A stretch of 64,000 nucleotides of DNA from Kalmusia sp. IMI 367209 (taxonomy: Eukaryota > Ascomycota > Dothideomycetes > Pleosporales > Didymosphaeriaceae): the NCBI GenBank assembly GCA_027946365.1, contig JAPEUQ010000001.1, positions 2,294,001-2,358,000 of the forward strand. The letters are read 5' to 3'. Position numbers and translations under genes: made by a program. Shown piece by piece: positions 34,767 through 46,312 of the stretch. Positions within the stretch are counted from its first letter, which is position 1, and every line of letters begins with the position of its first letter. The notes beneath the pieces were generated by a model that made no database searches, had not been told where the DNA came from, and saw nothing but the letters and a program-made list of their open reading frames with translations.

Positions 34767-37700
34767 CTTGCCAATCAGGTGAGGAATTGGGTGGACGAGC
34801 CGTGGGAGAAGCAGAGGGGCAGCTGGCCAACGGCGTCCTTTATGGAGAGAGGGGTCTGTTACAAGGCGCGTGATGCTGGGGTGGTCTGCGCGCTCGCGGG
34901 TGCTCGTGCGCTAAGGATGCCGTCGTATTCAATTACGGTTTCCTGAAGATCGGTCGTTGCTCGTTCGAAGGTTGGCCCGGGTCCATGCCACGGTCACCAG
35001 GCCAGGGCAAACCCCGCAAATAAGCGGCGCAGGTGAAGCGGAGATGCTGCCGCAGCTGGGGAAGGCCACAAGGAAATGCTGGCCCGTTACTATGCTACAG
35101 CTGGACCCGGCCAATCAAATCATGCTGGTATGAAGACCACCTTCCGCCCGTAGTAATGCTGGTTTACACACACATGCGTGTCCCACTTTGCCCGTCGCTG
35201 GGGACCTTGCCCAGCCTTCAGGCGGCGTATCGATGTAGTGAGACCAGCGAGACCAGCGAGACCAGCGTGTGTTGGCCTGTCCGGCTGGCCCCATGCTGCA
35301 TGCTCGGCGTGGTAGTCGTTTGCCAGAGGCTGCCACCAGCCATCCCCTTCTTCTACCACGCGTGCTCGACTCGCAAAGGGACGACGACAAGGGGCCTCAG
35401 CTTCAGCCAGCGCATGCGGGAATGCAGGCTGCTCTGCCGCAAGGTGGGTGCCATGCCGCAGCCTGATCGGCGCCGTGCCAACCGGTTTCCATGTACGCGG
35501 CAGACCAGGTAGCCAATGGCAGCAGGGTTCCGGCGTGTGTTTTCTTTGTCTTATTGGCAATTCCAAACGCAACCCAAGACTTGTCACGTTCGTGAGCCCA
35601 GGGTTTGTCAGTACTGTCCCATGCTTCTGGATGGTCCAAGGTTGGGTTTCGGTGCGGTCGACGTCTGATGGCACCAGCGCCACTGTAACGGTGCAGACGC
35701 AGGCTAGCTGCAAGCCGTCTAGCGGCATCGCACTGTATAGCTCCGCTTCGCCAACGACGGTAAAGGACAAGAGCGCGCCATCCCGGAGGATTGCAAACGG
35801 CAGAGGTTACCTAATGTTCGCTGTTTGTTAGCCCGCGAAGGATCAAAAGTCGGCTTGGCCGCCACGGATCCGTCGTGTGGAGTACGCATTTGGGAAATTC
35901 AGCCGTGGACGTCTTCCCACTTGCCAAGTTGCCATGCACAAACATGACTTCGCCGTACAGTGGCATGAGCACACAAGGCCAGTCGCCAAGGGGCTCAAAC
36001 TCCAGCGCACACAAGTAGCCGCGTTGGCGACCCTTTTAGAGAACTCTGCCGTCCTGGCGCCATTCGGCGACGAAGCAAACAGCACTGTCTGCCCAGGCGA
36101 CGCCGTCGGACGCTGGCTCGACACGTCCGTACGCGGCACAGCCATGGGGCCACACTCACGACCGATCACCTGGCTTATCATGAACACAAAGAACGCTCTG
36201 TGTCACCTACCTACGGAGAGAAGGCACCGTGGCAGGGCGCACGGCATCTGATGCACATTCTCACTACTATGCGAACTCTGTCCTCAACGAACCAAGATGC
36301 CCGGACCCCCTATATGGCCGATTGCCTCTTCTTTGCGCTGAATCAAAAGAGAATGGAATTGTTATGGATACCTTTGGATTGTCTCACCATATCAGAAAAG
36401 ACATCACCAGACTTTCGAAGCTCCGTGCACAGCAAACAACATGCTAGTGACGAACACTGGCTTGACCATCACACCTCGCGCTGTGTGAGCGTGGCTTGCT
36501 TCGATGTGTTCGCTTGGACCCGCCAGTACGAGGGAAGGCATCGGTGCTTGCTCAAATCACTCGAGCTAGCTACCAGGCAAGGATGTCGAGAACTGAAACT
36601 TAGAACGTGCTGCCTTGTGCTTGTCGTCCAGGTGTCTGTCAGGCGCTGTTCTCTGTAATTTCAACGCCACGATATTTCACACAGATCATCTAGCCGCTTC
36701 CCTCTTAACAGCAAAGCCAGAGGTAAGAGTAAAAGGAGGAAACTGTTTTCGCAAATCATGAATTAGCTCGCGCTTGCTTCACTGACAAACCCCCAATTGA
36801 ACGATTCAATCTTGCTTTCCAAATCCTGTACATACAAAAGGTTTCCTTGGGCGCGGGCACCCGTTTCCTTCGATTGATCGCACGCGGCTCTGCCTTCAGC
36901 CTCCGATGGCCTTAATCCATCACCCCCTTCTCCTGCATATTGCCCCCCACCACTTTTGCCTCATCCAGCTCCATCCAGCCATGTCGACTCGACCTAAGCA
37001 CTGCATCCCAGCGTATCTATTACCATTCGCTGCACGTCATCCCCAAGCGAACCAGTAGCTCCCGAGCTAACCAGGAATCCCGAGCCATGCCCCCAATAAT
37101 CTCGCATATCACGTCGCCTCAACCTACCTCGTATGCGGTTGCGTCAAGATGAAGGAAAAAGGACCTCTGTCTGCGCGACACTAATTCTCACCTCACTTCG
37201 CTGTTTCCTGGTCGGCTGCTCCCGATTGGTGCATGCATGGGCGGAAACGAAGCCTCCTGCAGCGCGGGCACCTGCTGATGATGAGAGCTGAACTAGCATC
37301 GTGCTAAGACGCCTGAGTAGCGGGAATGAGCGCAAGATGGAGAGATTCGACATATAAGTTGTACTGTACTTCTTCCCGTCTTACACCACAGCTATGCGCG
37401 CATCATATCGGGGCGTAGAGGCACTATCTTCTCGTCTTACATAGTCCACTCGAGCTTATTGTCCCTACCCGGTTCCCTCGATAGCAGGTGGAACGCCTTT
37501 CGCGTGACACCATTACGCAGACTTCCGTTGCTGCTCCGGTGCCCGTCTATCTCCCGCGTTCGTTACCTGCGCACCGGCCGACACCTTTCGAAGCCACAAC
37601 CTTCGTATCATTCATCGCGAGCTCAATCGATGCGCAAGCCGACCCTAACTACTACTCGAACTACCAAAACGAGGAAGAAGACGGAGGTCGACCAGATCAG

Positions 37701-38763
37701 GCGTGCGGCTATCAGCAGCGAGCGGTGAAGTACACCGTAGCTTTCCAGGCGAAACCACTCGCAAGCAGACCTTACGAATCATTACCACTGCCTATCCCCC
37801 TCCCTCTCTCCATGACTAGAAAGAGGCAATATCTATCTCGTGGACTGGAGAGTCCTCCCTGCGAATATCTGCTCTTCAGAGACCGCTGATTCCATCACCT
37901 GCGTCTGACCAAGAAAGACTTGCCTCTATCTTCCGCCGCATTCCGTTGCCTTTGCCCCCACGGAGAGAAAATGGCGCGCCACACCACAAGCGCTGCTTTT
38001 GCCCGTACGAGCCTTACCACTTGCGACGTGTTCGTACTTGCGCTCGGGTATCTGGATGCAAGAGCGATGCCGTCGCCCGAACAACTGGCCGAGAGTGCGA
38101 GCCCGTGGTTCTTGGACGCCGAAACGATTTGGTGGCGGAAGTTCGTCCTTGGTTTGAGGTGAAGTAGGGCCGACAGCAACATCAAGGATCTGAATGATGC
38201 TGGAAACATTGCTAGGGTAGCTCGTAAGAATCCTAGATGGGGAGCAATCTAGCCGGGTAGATGGATGACCATGAGAAGATAGCGTCACTGTGGCCTGGTA
38301 ATATATATTGTTATGAGAAAGCTACGGAAGCATCACCGGTAGTGCTGCTCCGGGATACATCCAACATATGAGGACTGTCTACAAAACTAGGTCCTGAGAA
38401 GTAGGGGACTAGCTATTGGAAAGGCAAAGGGCGATCGACGTGGGCAAAGCAATGAATGGAGAACGTACAGAATGAGGAGAAGAGGCAACAGAGTATTGTA
38501 AGGAGGAAGGTAAAAATGCTGCTAGGGAAAAAGCTGGTATTTCATTCGAGCACTGCCTATGTGCAATGTGCTGTTACCCTATTCGATAGTTGAGAATCAA
38601 GACGGCCCGAACCCACCATTATCGGGTTATCATGGTGCTGATCCTTCTTCGAACGCCGTTGCCTAAGCCATTATGCTTCCGGATTTGGCTTCCGTCCGTC
38701 CCAATGCAGACCTTAAACTCCAGATGCATTACCATGAAAATGAGAGAAGCGTAGCCACCATTT
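34767..38763. other. gene-poor interval of 4 kb
   Basis: No gene recognised between the sugar transporter start and the Ubc6 stop. The longest frames (35120-35770 minus, 133 codons at 37488-37889 plus, 73 codons at 37946-38167 plus) overlap others on both strands and match no family I know. A C/T-rich stretch near 36920-36960 resembles a promoter. A 9-bp tandem repeat lies at 35242-35267. Confidence 0.45.
35242..35267. repeat. tandem 9-bp repeat, about three copies
   Basis: GACCAGCGA occurs twice in direct succession and a third time lacking the last base. Short minisatellite, no function apparent. Confidence 0.85.
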
Positions 38764-39588
38764 CTAAGCGGGTGTCGAGAGTGCACCGTCGCCCAGTATC
38801 CGCGCGACGAAAATGTAAGATACGAGTGTACCGATCAGAATCCTCCATTTGTTGCGGCCCAGCCAGCTCTGGCTCGCTTCCCGCGCGACCTGACCTTGCT
38901 GGACCACAGCACCAACAGCAGTAGCACTACCATTAGGCCGTTTCCTCAGACCGGCCATATCGGGCGAGCACTGCGGATGTGATGACGAGGGTAGCGGGAG
39001 GCCAGTCTGCGGGTTGATGCGCTTCTCCTTCATCCACTTCTGGTTCTCCTCATCCAGCTCCGGCCACTCAGCGCGGAACTTGATGCCGCCGTCACCAGCC
39101 TTGATAGCGCCCGCGCCACGAGCCCCAGGGTTGGAAGCCTTGGACCCTCCGCCGGTGCTATTCCACCACCGCGTGCGTTGTGCAAACAACTTCCGCTCTG
39201 CTTCTGACGCACGTACCGAGCCCGTCGTCATCTCTTCGCTCGTCATGAAGCTCAGCAAGCCCGTTAGAATCGTGCTGACCTCCCACGCGGGATTAAAGCT
39301 CTTGGGGTGGAAGTCGGAGATGCTGAGGCAGAGGCGGGTACTGGGCTGGAAGCGACCGCTGGGCGTGTGCATGCGAATGGCGGGCGGGGCGAAGGGGTAG
39401 TCGGGCGGAAACATGAGCGTGCCCCAGTACTGGCCGCCGTCGTAAGGGGTGTCGGGCGGGCCTGTGAGGATGTAGTGCCATTCAAGGATATTCTTCTCTG
39501 ACGGGTGCGCGATGATGTAGGGCGGTGGGGACTTGGAGATGGTAGCATATTCTCGCGTGAGGCGCTTGGTAGCGGCGGGTGTGGCCAT
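38764..39588 (-). CDS. ubc6: ubiquitin-conjugating enzyme Ubc6 (UBE2J type)
   Basis: Tail-anchored E2 enzyme of the ER membrane that acts in ER-associated degradation. Single exon, 274 aa. The UBC core (about 5-160) has the J-type features: the start MATPAATKRLTREY, WHYILTGPPDTPYDGGQYWG, the active-site Cys87 in TRLCLSISDFHP (the same position as yeast Ubc6), and FMTSEEMTTGSV. A Gly/Ser-rich linker leads to one hydrophobic helix near the C-terminus (WRILIGTLVSYIFVARIL), the membrane tail. Divergent from Sam50 with 407 bp between the starts. Confidence 0.96.
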   Translation of the reverse strand: MATPAATKRLTREYATISKSPPPYIIAHPSEKNILEWHYILTGPPDTPYDGGQYWGTLMFPPDYPFAPPAIRMHTPSGRFQPSTRLCLSISDFHPKSFNPAWEVSTILTGLLSFMTSEEMTTGSVRASEAERKLFAQRTRWWNSTGGGSKASNPGARGAGAIKAGDGGIKFRAEWPELDEENQKWMKEKRINPQTGLPLPSSSHPQCSPDMAGLRKRPNGSATAVGAVVQQGQVAREASQSWLGRNKWRILIGTLVSYIFVARILGDGALSTPA

Positions 39589-39995
39589 AGTGATGGCTGT
39601 GCGAGGAGGGGAGGTTGAGTGTAGAAAGCGAGGGGTCGGAGATCAGGGTCGCGTGTGCTTGATATAGTACGGCGGATCTTCGACTGCGGTGATTACAACG
39701 CACAAGTGAAAGAGGGCTGCGACGCAAGCGGAGGACGTCAAAGAGCAGCGTAAGGGAACTTGTTCGTGCAAACACTCTAATTCAGCTTCTTAGACCAGAG
39801 CCGGCGGACTTGACAGGAAAGAGCCGTGGTGAACAATGATGTGTAAGGTCGAGTCTAGAAGCTGGGGAAGGCACGTTTGTCCGACAATCCGTGGCGCACC
39901 ACGTGACGTTTTAGACCAAGCTCCAAGGGCTGGTTTCCGTTCATGAATGCCAAGCCATCGAGCTTGACCAACCCCATTAACATCGAGCAGCCTCC
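39589..39995. other. bidirectional promoter region Ubc6/Sam50
   Basis: 407 bp between two divergent housekeeping starts. No coding frame supported; presumably holds both promoters. Confidence 0.5.
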
Positions 39996-41670
39996 ATGGC
40001 TTCGCCGGTAGAAGACGATGTATGTATCCAATGCACAATTGAGTAAAGGAAGCTAATTGGTGAACTAGGTCTTCGAAAAGCTAAAGAATAAGACGGATCA
40101 CAAGCAGAATGATGATGACCTCAACGCGCGAAATTTCGCGCAGCATCAGAGGGCACAGGAGCGACTGGCGGAGCTGGTATGCATCACTCTCTACTTCCAA
40201 ATCTGATGTACAAGTATGGCTCATTATTTTCGCAGATCGACGACAATACCAGCCTCCCGGTGACGATATCCTCGGTCCGCATCCTCAACGCCAACCGCAC
40301 GAGGCGGAACTTCTTGGAGCGCGTAGTCAATCCCATACTCAGTGCAAATCGCGAGGAACAATACACGTTAGAAGAGGCGCTAAAAGAGGTTGGAAATGCT
40401 ACCGACAAGCTAAATCGCTTTGGTAAAGAAGCACACGAGCTACCTGAGTACCTGCAATCTGACGCAAACAGGCATCTTCAAGTCGCCCATATCCGTTTTC
40501 CTCGATCGGCCTGACCCTACGAATCCGACGTCGTCTCCAACCGATGTTGATGTCTACATCTCAGCCATCGAACGCGGCACCTACACGATTAAGACCGGTA
40601 CCGAGGTGGGATCTTCGGAAGGGGACGCCTACATAAATGCGGAATTGCGAAATCTCTTCGGTGGTGCAGAGACTTTGAACGCTCATGGCTCGCTCGGAAC
40701 GCGCACGCGATCTGCCTACTCTCTCGCCTTCGATAGCCCCATCCTGAGCAACCCCGACTTGAAGTTCCAATTGAATGGTTTTGCGAGTTCGACGCTAAAG
40801 AGTTGGGCAAGCCACGAGGAGGTGTTACGTGGCGGAAACACGAAGCTACTGTGGAGGACGAAGAACGGACACCAGCATGAGTTTGGCTACTCTGGCAACT
40901 GGCGGCAGGTAACGAGTTTGGCTGAGAATGCATCACCCACCGTTCGGGCAGATGCGGGTAATTCTTTCAAGTCCAGCCTTACACATACGTGGATCAACGA
41001 TAAGCGAGACAACCCCATGCTGCCACAACGAGGGTACTTAACAAAGACTATCTCTGAGCTTGCTGGATACGGACCACTGAAGGGCGACGTAGCTTTCTTC
41101 AAGTCAGAGGCTGAGTCACAGGTAGCACTGCCGTTCGGCGACACTGGCATCACTCTGACCGCTGGTCTACGCGGAGGTCTCCTATACCCGCTCGCCCTCG
41201 CTGGAAGCAATACTCCTCAACAGTCCCGCATCAACGACCGTTTCCAACTTGGTGGACCGACCAATGTTCGCGGCTTCCGTCTTTCAGGTCTTGGACCGCA
41301 CGATGGGCCTGATGCTGTTGGAGGTGACGTTTTTGCCGCAGGAGGAGCCTCCCTTCTCTTCCCTGTACCTAAAGTCGGGAAGGAGACGCCTCTCCGCTTG
41401 CAAGCCTTCATCAATGGCGGTCGTCTGCTCTCTCTGAAGAATTCCAACAAGGAGGGCCGCCCAATGGACAGCGATGCTGTTCAAAGCAGTGTTAAGAAGA
41501 CGCTAGCGAGTCTGAGGGACGGTGTACCCAGTGCAGCAGCTGGCTTTGGTCTTGTTTATGCTCATCCCATAGCGAGATTTGAGATCAACTTTAGTTTACC
41601 CTTAGTGATTCGGGCGAAAGAAGAGGCAAGAAAGGGTTTGAGTTTCGGGGTGGGTGTTGAGTTCTTATAG
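39996..41670 (+). CDS. sam50: mitochondrial outer-membrane assembly protein Sam50/Tob55
   Basis: Core beta-barrel of the SAM complex, Omp85 family, which inserts beta-barrel proteins into the outer mitochondrial membrane. Exons 39996-40019, 40069-40176, 40236-40422 and 40472-41670 give 505 aa, all with GT-AG introns of 49-59 nt. The N-terminal charged region leads into a POTRA-like segment (about 45-130: PVTISSVRILNANRTRRNFLE). The barrel follows (about 150-505), with the Omp85 motif RGF in NVRGFRLSGLGPHD and a final strand GLSFGVGVEFL. Size fits fungal homologues (about 480-520 aa). Confidence 0.95.
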
Positions 41671-42485
41671 TGCGCGACACCAGCAAGCACTGCTGTAGAT
41701 ATTGTACCAGTAGAAACATCAAGTAGACATCTTATCAACCCTTCAATGTTTTATACTAGTCGGCGAAGATGCCTCACAGCATCAGATTGCATTACCACGA
41801 GCCTACTCAAATTGTTGAAGCCCACGTTCTCCACATATAACATCGATGAACCGCGAAAACAAAACTGCTATCGAAAAGTCAACGGACGCGCACGCGCGCT
41901 AGCGGCATAGCCGCACCTGGCGCCAAAGGTCACCAACCGTTGCCGATCTTCAGTTCCCTAACATCCCGAACCTCCTGGAACACTGAACTACCTTTGTACT
42001 GTTACGTTCCCTTTCGACAGGAATGTGATCGCCAATGTCGCCGAGTGCTCGCAATAGAATCACCACACGATCTGAGCGCATAGGCACGAAACCCCAGGGC
42101 ACGAAGTCTACTCTATGCAGGGCAAACTCTCCGCTTCGTTTCGTTTCGCACGCACTAGCATGATCCCCACCGTTTGATGTCACGATCGACAGGAGAGTGG
42201 ACCGCTCGTGTGGCTATGATTCGCCGGGTATGTAGGGCATGTTTGCTGGGGCTGGGGTATGACATCTTTTCGTTGGTTGACGAGATGCGAGGGTTGGTGA
42301 CCCTTGTGGCACGTTGCAGGTATAAAGGTGCCGGTGGCCACCAGCACGGCGGAATATCAACGAGATATTATTTGCTATAACTTCCTGCTTTCGAAGTTTG
42401 TACAATTGGACGTGTTTCGACAGACCTACTACCCACATCGTATTCTCTCCACCTTCCAGACATACCAACAAAGACTTTGAGAAAG
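41671..42485. other. intergenic, upstream of small secreted protein
   Basis: No supported coding frame. A TATA box lies at the right side. Confidence 0.5.
42321..42328 (+). promoter_or_regulatory. TATA box of small secreted-protein gene
   Basis: TATAAAGG, 165 nt before the ATG at 42486. Good match to a core promoter. Confidence 0.45.
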
Positions 42486-43071
42486 ATGCGCTTTGCAACA
42501 TTTACCGTTCTTGCTGCGCTCGGCGCTTCCCTCACCACTGCCCTGCCACTTGAGCTCACAGAGTTCTTCCTAGTCACATCGGAGCAATCCGACCCGAGCA
42601 CAAACTCCTCGCAACTTCGCGGCGTCCACGCAACAACCCCTTACGTAGGCTTCCCACCTCCCTCTACATCCCTTCTCCCACATTCTAACACACCACCAGG
42701 CCGAAGATCCCGTCTCCCAATCCACTCTTCTCCTCCGCCTGATCGGACCGGGCTACAACTCCCTTCCTAATTTCACACTCGCCGACGGCGTGCTCTCTAC
42801 CATTTCCAGTGGACCTCATGGAATCGGGACCTACAAGTACAATAGCACGACCGTGACTTCTGGAGCGGAACTACAGTTTGTGGCGCAGAAGCAGGAAGGT
42901 GGGAATGTTGGGTTGGATGGAGGGTATCTTGTGACGGTGGACGGGGAGAAAGCGGGGTGGACGGTGTGCGAGAGTGAGAGTGGTCAGGAGGTGCTGTACT
43001 GGAAGGGAACAGGGGAGGGATGTGCGGCGACATTTTTACATGCTGTCACTAAGCCGCCGTATCGGAAGTAA
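42486..43071 (+). CDS. small secreted protein, unknown
   Basis: Exons 42486-42644 and 42700-43071, split by a 55-nt phase-0 intron (GTAGGC, CTAAC, CACCAG), give 176 aa. Residues 1 to about 19 are a clear signal peptide (MRFATFTVLAALGASLTTA). The mature protein has only two cysteines (TVCESES and GEGCAATF), probably one disulfide. It has alternating strands (TLLLRLIGPGYN, ELQFVAQKQ, GGYLVTVDGE) suggesting a beta-sandwich, and several N-glycosylation sites. No family recognised with confidence; similar small secreted beta-proteins are common in Dothideomycetes. A TATA box supports strong or induced expression. An apoplastic or effector role is possible but not shown. Confidence 0.75.
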
Positions 43072-44704
43072 GGGAAAGGAAGATAGAGAGTGGTTGAGAT
43101 ATTGAGAGGTATAGAGAAGTCTTATGTGTAATGAATAATTTACCACGTGCACAATGCTAGGACTGGACTCACTGGGCACTCCGTGAATCAGGGTTTATTT
43201 TCAAACGCTAGCGGGTCTATGCAGAGTGTCCTTCGACGCCAACTCACCCTTTCTTCAAATTGGCATTCATAGAAAACATGAAGTGATCGATGAAGATGAC
43301 GTAGCATCGCCTATCAGTATGAGCTTGCTTCATGCAGATCTCTCTAGCCACGAATGAATTAACTGGATTCGATATCAACGGGATGAAAGGCCCTTGCTGG
43401 TCTCTGTTGTTCCTATGAAACTTGTGGTCATGAAATGTGTGTCTACTGTTTCAGAAGTATGGTAGTATAGTCGTCTCGAGGCGCATGAAAATTATCGTGG
43501 TGCAGGCTGACCCCGGAATCTTCTTCTGAATCTCAGGTGGCACCATCTATTAAACATGTAGCTTAAGTAAGGATAGCCATAGATTAAATCAGCATGGTGC
43601 ATGGGGTGTGTCATGTCGTGTTGCGCCTAGTCGAAACTTGTGATCAGAGAAGTTCACGAGCAAAGGGTGATGTGCGAGGAGCGCTGCACGAAGAAGCCCG
43701 AATGCGCACCATCAACCTGATATGAGTGACCGAAGGTTCTTTCGTGCGACTTGTAGTGCCACGTGCATGAGGCCGATGGAGACACAATGAACACGAGCGA
43801 TGCAGCGCTATGAGCAGTGGGGATCTAGTGTGCCCGACACCCAAAGCAATGGATACTGGGTGTTTGAGTAAGTCGGATGCGGCGAAGGTGGCCTTGAGGG
43901 GAGTCCGGCGGATCCCATTACGCCTGCATATGGATCGGATGCGCGTCTTCTTTGAACAACGACCAGACAAGGCAGGCAATGACGATGACTGAGACAGAGT
44001 AACATAGCAACAGCTGAACGGGCGATAATAGGTGACAACGCACCGTCGCAGGAGGCTGAAAAGGATGCGAGACTTTGAGTGGCTATGCGCGCGCCTTCCC
44101 ATGCCACAAACAAAACACGAGACGGGAAGGAAGGAGCGAACGAAACGTGGGCTGCGCAGTGAACGGCTGACAACACTGGTAGAGCAGCCTGTTCGCATTG
44201 TGCCGCGGCACCCAGCACTTTTGTATACGCCAGAGTAGTGATGCGGCAAGACGTGTGATGACCTCGATGATTTTCGCCGCTCCCCAAAAATAGGCGCATG
44301 GTGGCGGCACTAGCACCGGTCCCTAAACCCAAACCTGTGAAGCCCCCTGCGCTTTTCTCTGGCCTCCGCTCGACACGGCGTCGTCTCCTAACCAACCCGT
44401 CGTCACCTCACTCCCACCCGACCTCCCCTCAAGCCTTTCGTTTCCGCCGCATTTCCTTTACTCCTTCGCCAGTCGCTCGTTTTTTGGGGTCTGGGAGTAA
44501 AGCTTGCATCCCTTTGTCTTGTCGCGTTCCAGCTTGTTGACAGACCCGAGTCTCCCCCAAGAACGCAGCTCCAGTTCCACCTCGCACCACCGAGCTTACC
44601 ACAGGACATCTCGTTGGTGACACCCGCCTGCCCGCCCGCAACCTCCACGGACCGACTTTTGTCTTTTGACTTTCGACTTTCGTTGTTGCCTTTATCTCGC
44701 CGCC
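43072..44704. other. intergenic, nothing recognised
   Basis: About 1.6 kb. The minus-strand frames at 43644-44249 and 43808-44395 overlap in different frames with Cys/Arg/Ser-biased content and are not supported. The right end has a C/T-rich leader for the next gene. Confidence 0.5.
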
Positions 44705-45656
44705 ATGAGGCCATCACAGCTCCTGGCCGCGGTAGTGGCCCTATCCTCCGTCACGGCGGCCTCATCCGATGTCTTCGATAGCATAAACGCGTTGGGCGAC
44801 GTCAAGCACATGTTCTTCCCTCGACAAGATGGTGAGCCCTTGGTCCCCAACATGTGACAGATACTCTAGCTGACACAAGGCAGGCGAGGACGCCTCGACC
44901 ACGGCTAAGAAGGCCTCAACCACAGAAGCCCCCAAGGAGACTGATAAGTCTTCGGCGACAGAAAAGCCAACGGCAACTAAGAGTGATGCGAAGACATCCG
45001 ACAAGGGCGAGTCAAGTGGAAAGGCCTCGAAGACGACTAGTAAGCCCAAGGTCACCAATTTCGGTCCTGACGTACAAGCGGGAGGCGTCCAAATGGTCAC
45101 GCCGAATCCGATTCTAGGCCCGCAATACTACAAGGTCGGCGAGTGGATCACCTTCGCATGGAACTACACTTCGTTGTCCGTCACCCCTTCGGCTGTCGAC
45201 ATCATGGCGTCTTGCTCCGTAAACCAGCAGACGTATACCATTGCTGTAAACCAGTCCGTGCAAGCGACGGGCAAGGTTCTCTGGGACACTGGTGCCTACA
45301 AGAGTGAACATCCCAACGGTCCGGATTTCGTCACCGAGACGTACACCCTGCTCATATACGATGCCGAGTCAAGCGTCAGCGCCACCGCGAAGCCTGGGTA
45401 CTTGACCCCCTTCAACCAATTCTACTTTGGCATCTACGAGCCGCAGCCTTACGTTGAGTGGAAGGGTGAGTATCTTGTCAGCACGCATCTTCAATCATCG
45501 TCTTACTAATATTTGATAGACTTCAAATGCGCAAACTGCAACCCGAACGGCGCTCTCTCCGCCTTCGAAAAATCAACGCTCAAGGTTCTCGCCATCACCT
45601 CCGTAACAACCATCGCTTCTCTCCTATACTTCGCTGCCAGCTTCGGAGTCTGGTGA
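44705..45656 (+). CDS. membrane-anchored secretory-pathway protein, fungal-conserved
   Basis: Exons 44705-44831, 44884-45465 and 45520-45656 give 281 aa. A signal peptide (about 1-20) is followed by FFPRQDG, then a Ser/Thr/Lys/Glu-rich linker (about 43-95) likely to be O-glycosylated. A globular beta-rich domain follows (TPNPILGPQYYKVGEWITFAWNY to FYFGIYEPQPYVEW), then a CANCNP motif and one C-terminal helix (VLAITSVTTIASLLYFAASFGVW). The layout suggests a type I protein with a luminal or extracellular domain. I recall this as a conserved uncharacterised fungal family (DUF7137-like), but the name is from memory. A cell-wall or ER role is possible; none is demonstrated. Confidence 0.82.
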
Positions 45657-46312
45657 GCGCCACCTATACCGCACGCTAGATCGAAACCCTCTTTACATCA
45701 CTCTGCATCACGTACGATAACGGCATTCCTTCCATTCACACATTGTTTATACTTGACACTCCTTATCTGGCTTTCAAAAATGGGACACGGCGCATTAAGG
45801 GAATGTAGCGTTCGTTACGTCGAAATTTTCCCATCTCTCAAATTTTGGGCATTAGGTGTTGGGCGCGCTCATTTTATGTACTACTGGGGGAGAAGGCTGC
45901 ATCTGTGTGGGAAACATACGCATTATTAATACTTGAAAGAAAGAGTCATCTTTAGGCAGCATACTTGGATATACTCGTAATATTTTGGCTCGGAGTAGAC
46001 GAAAGAGAGGTTGGGGTCGCAAGGCTTCCCGTTGTCATGATGTACGTATGTAGCGTCTTGTTAATATCACAACCAACGCATGTAATTGAGCTTGTTGATA
46101 TATCATGTTTATTGTTCTTTCTATGAATCACGCGCGGAATGTTCGTCGTGCTCGCCCTGGCTACAGTGCCTGGGCAAGAATGCTATGGTATCTCCCCACG
46201 AAAAAAAAAACGCCGTGCTAATGCAAATGCTTACGCCACGTATCCCGTAAGATCGTAAGTCATAATCCCATCCATCCTTCAACACAGCCTGCGAAGCTAC
46301 AACGAATGCTTC
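45657..46312. other. convergent 3' region, nothing recognised
   Basis: Between convergent genes. Contains a run of ten A near 46201. No coding frame supported. Confidence 0.5.

Noticed and set aside
35120..35770. 216-codon minus-strand frame in the gene-poor interval
   Set aside because: Overlapped by frames on both strands with similar length and no recognisable motif.
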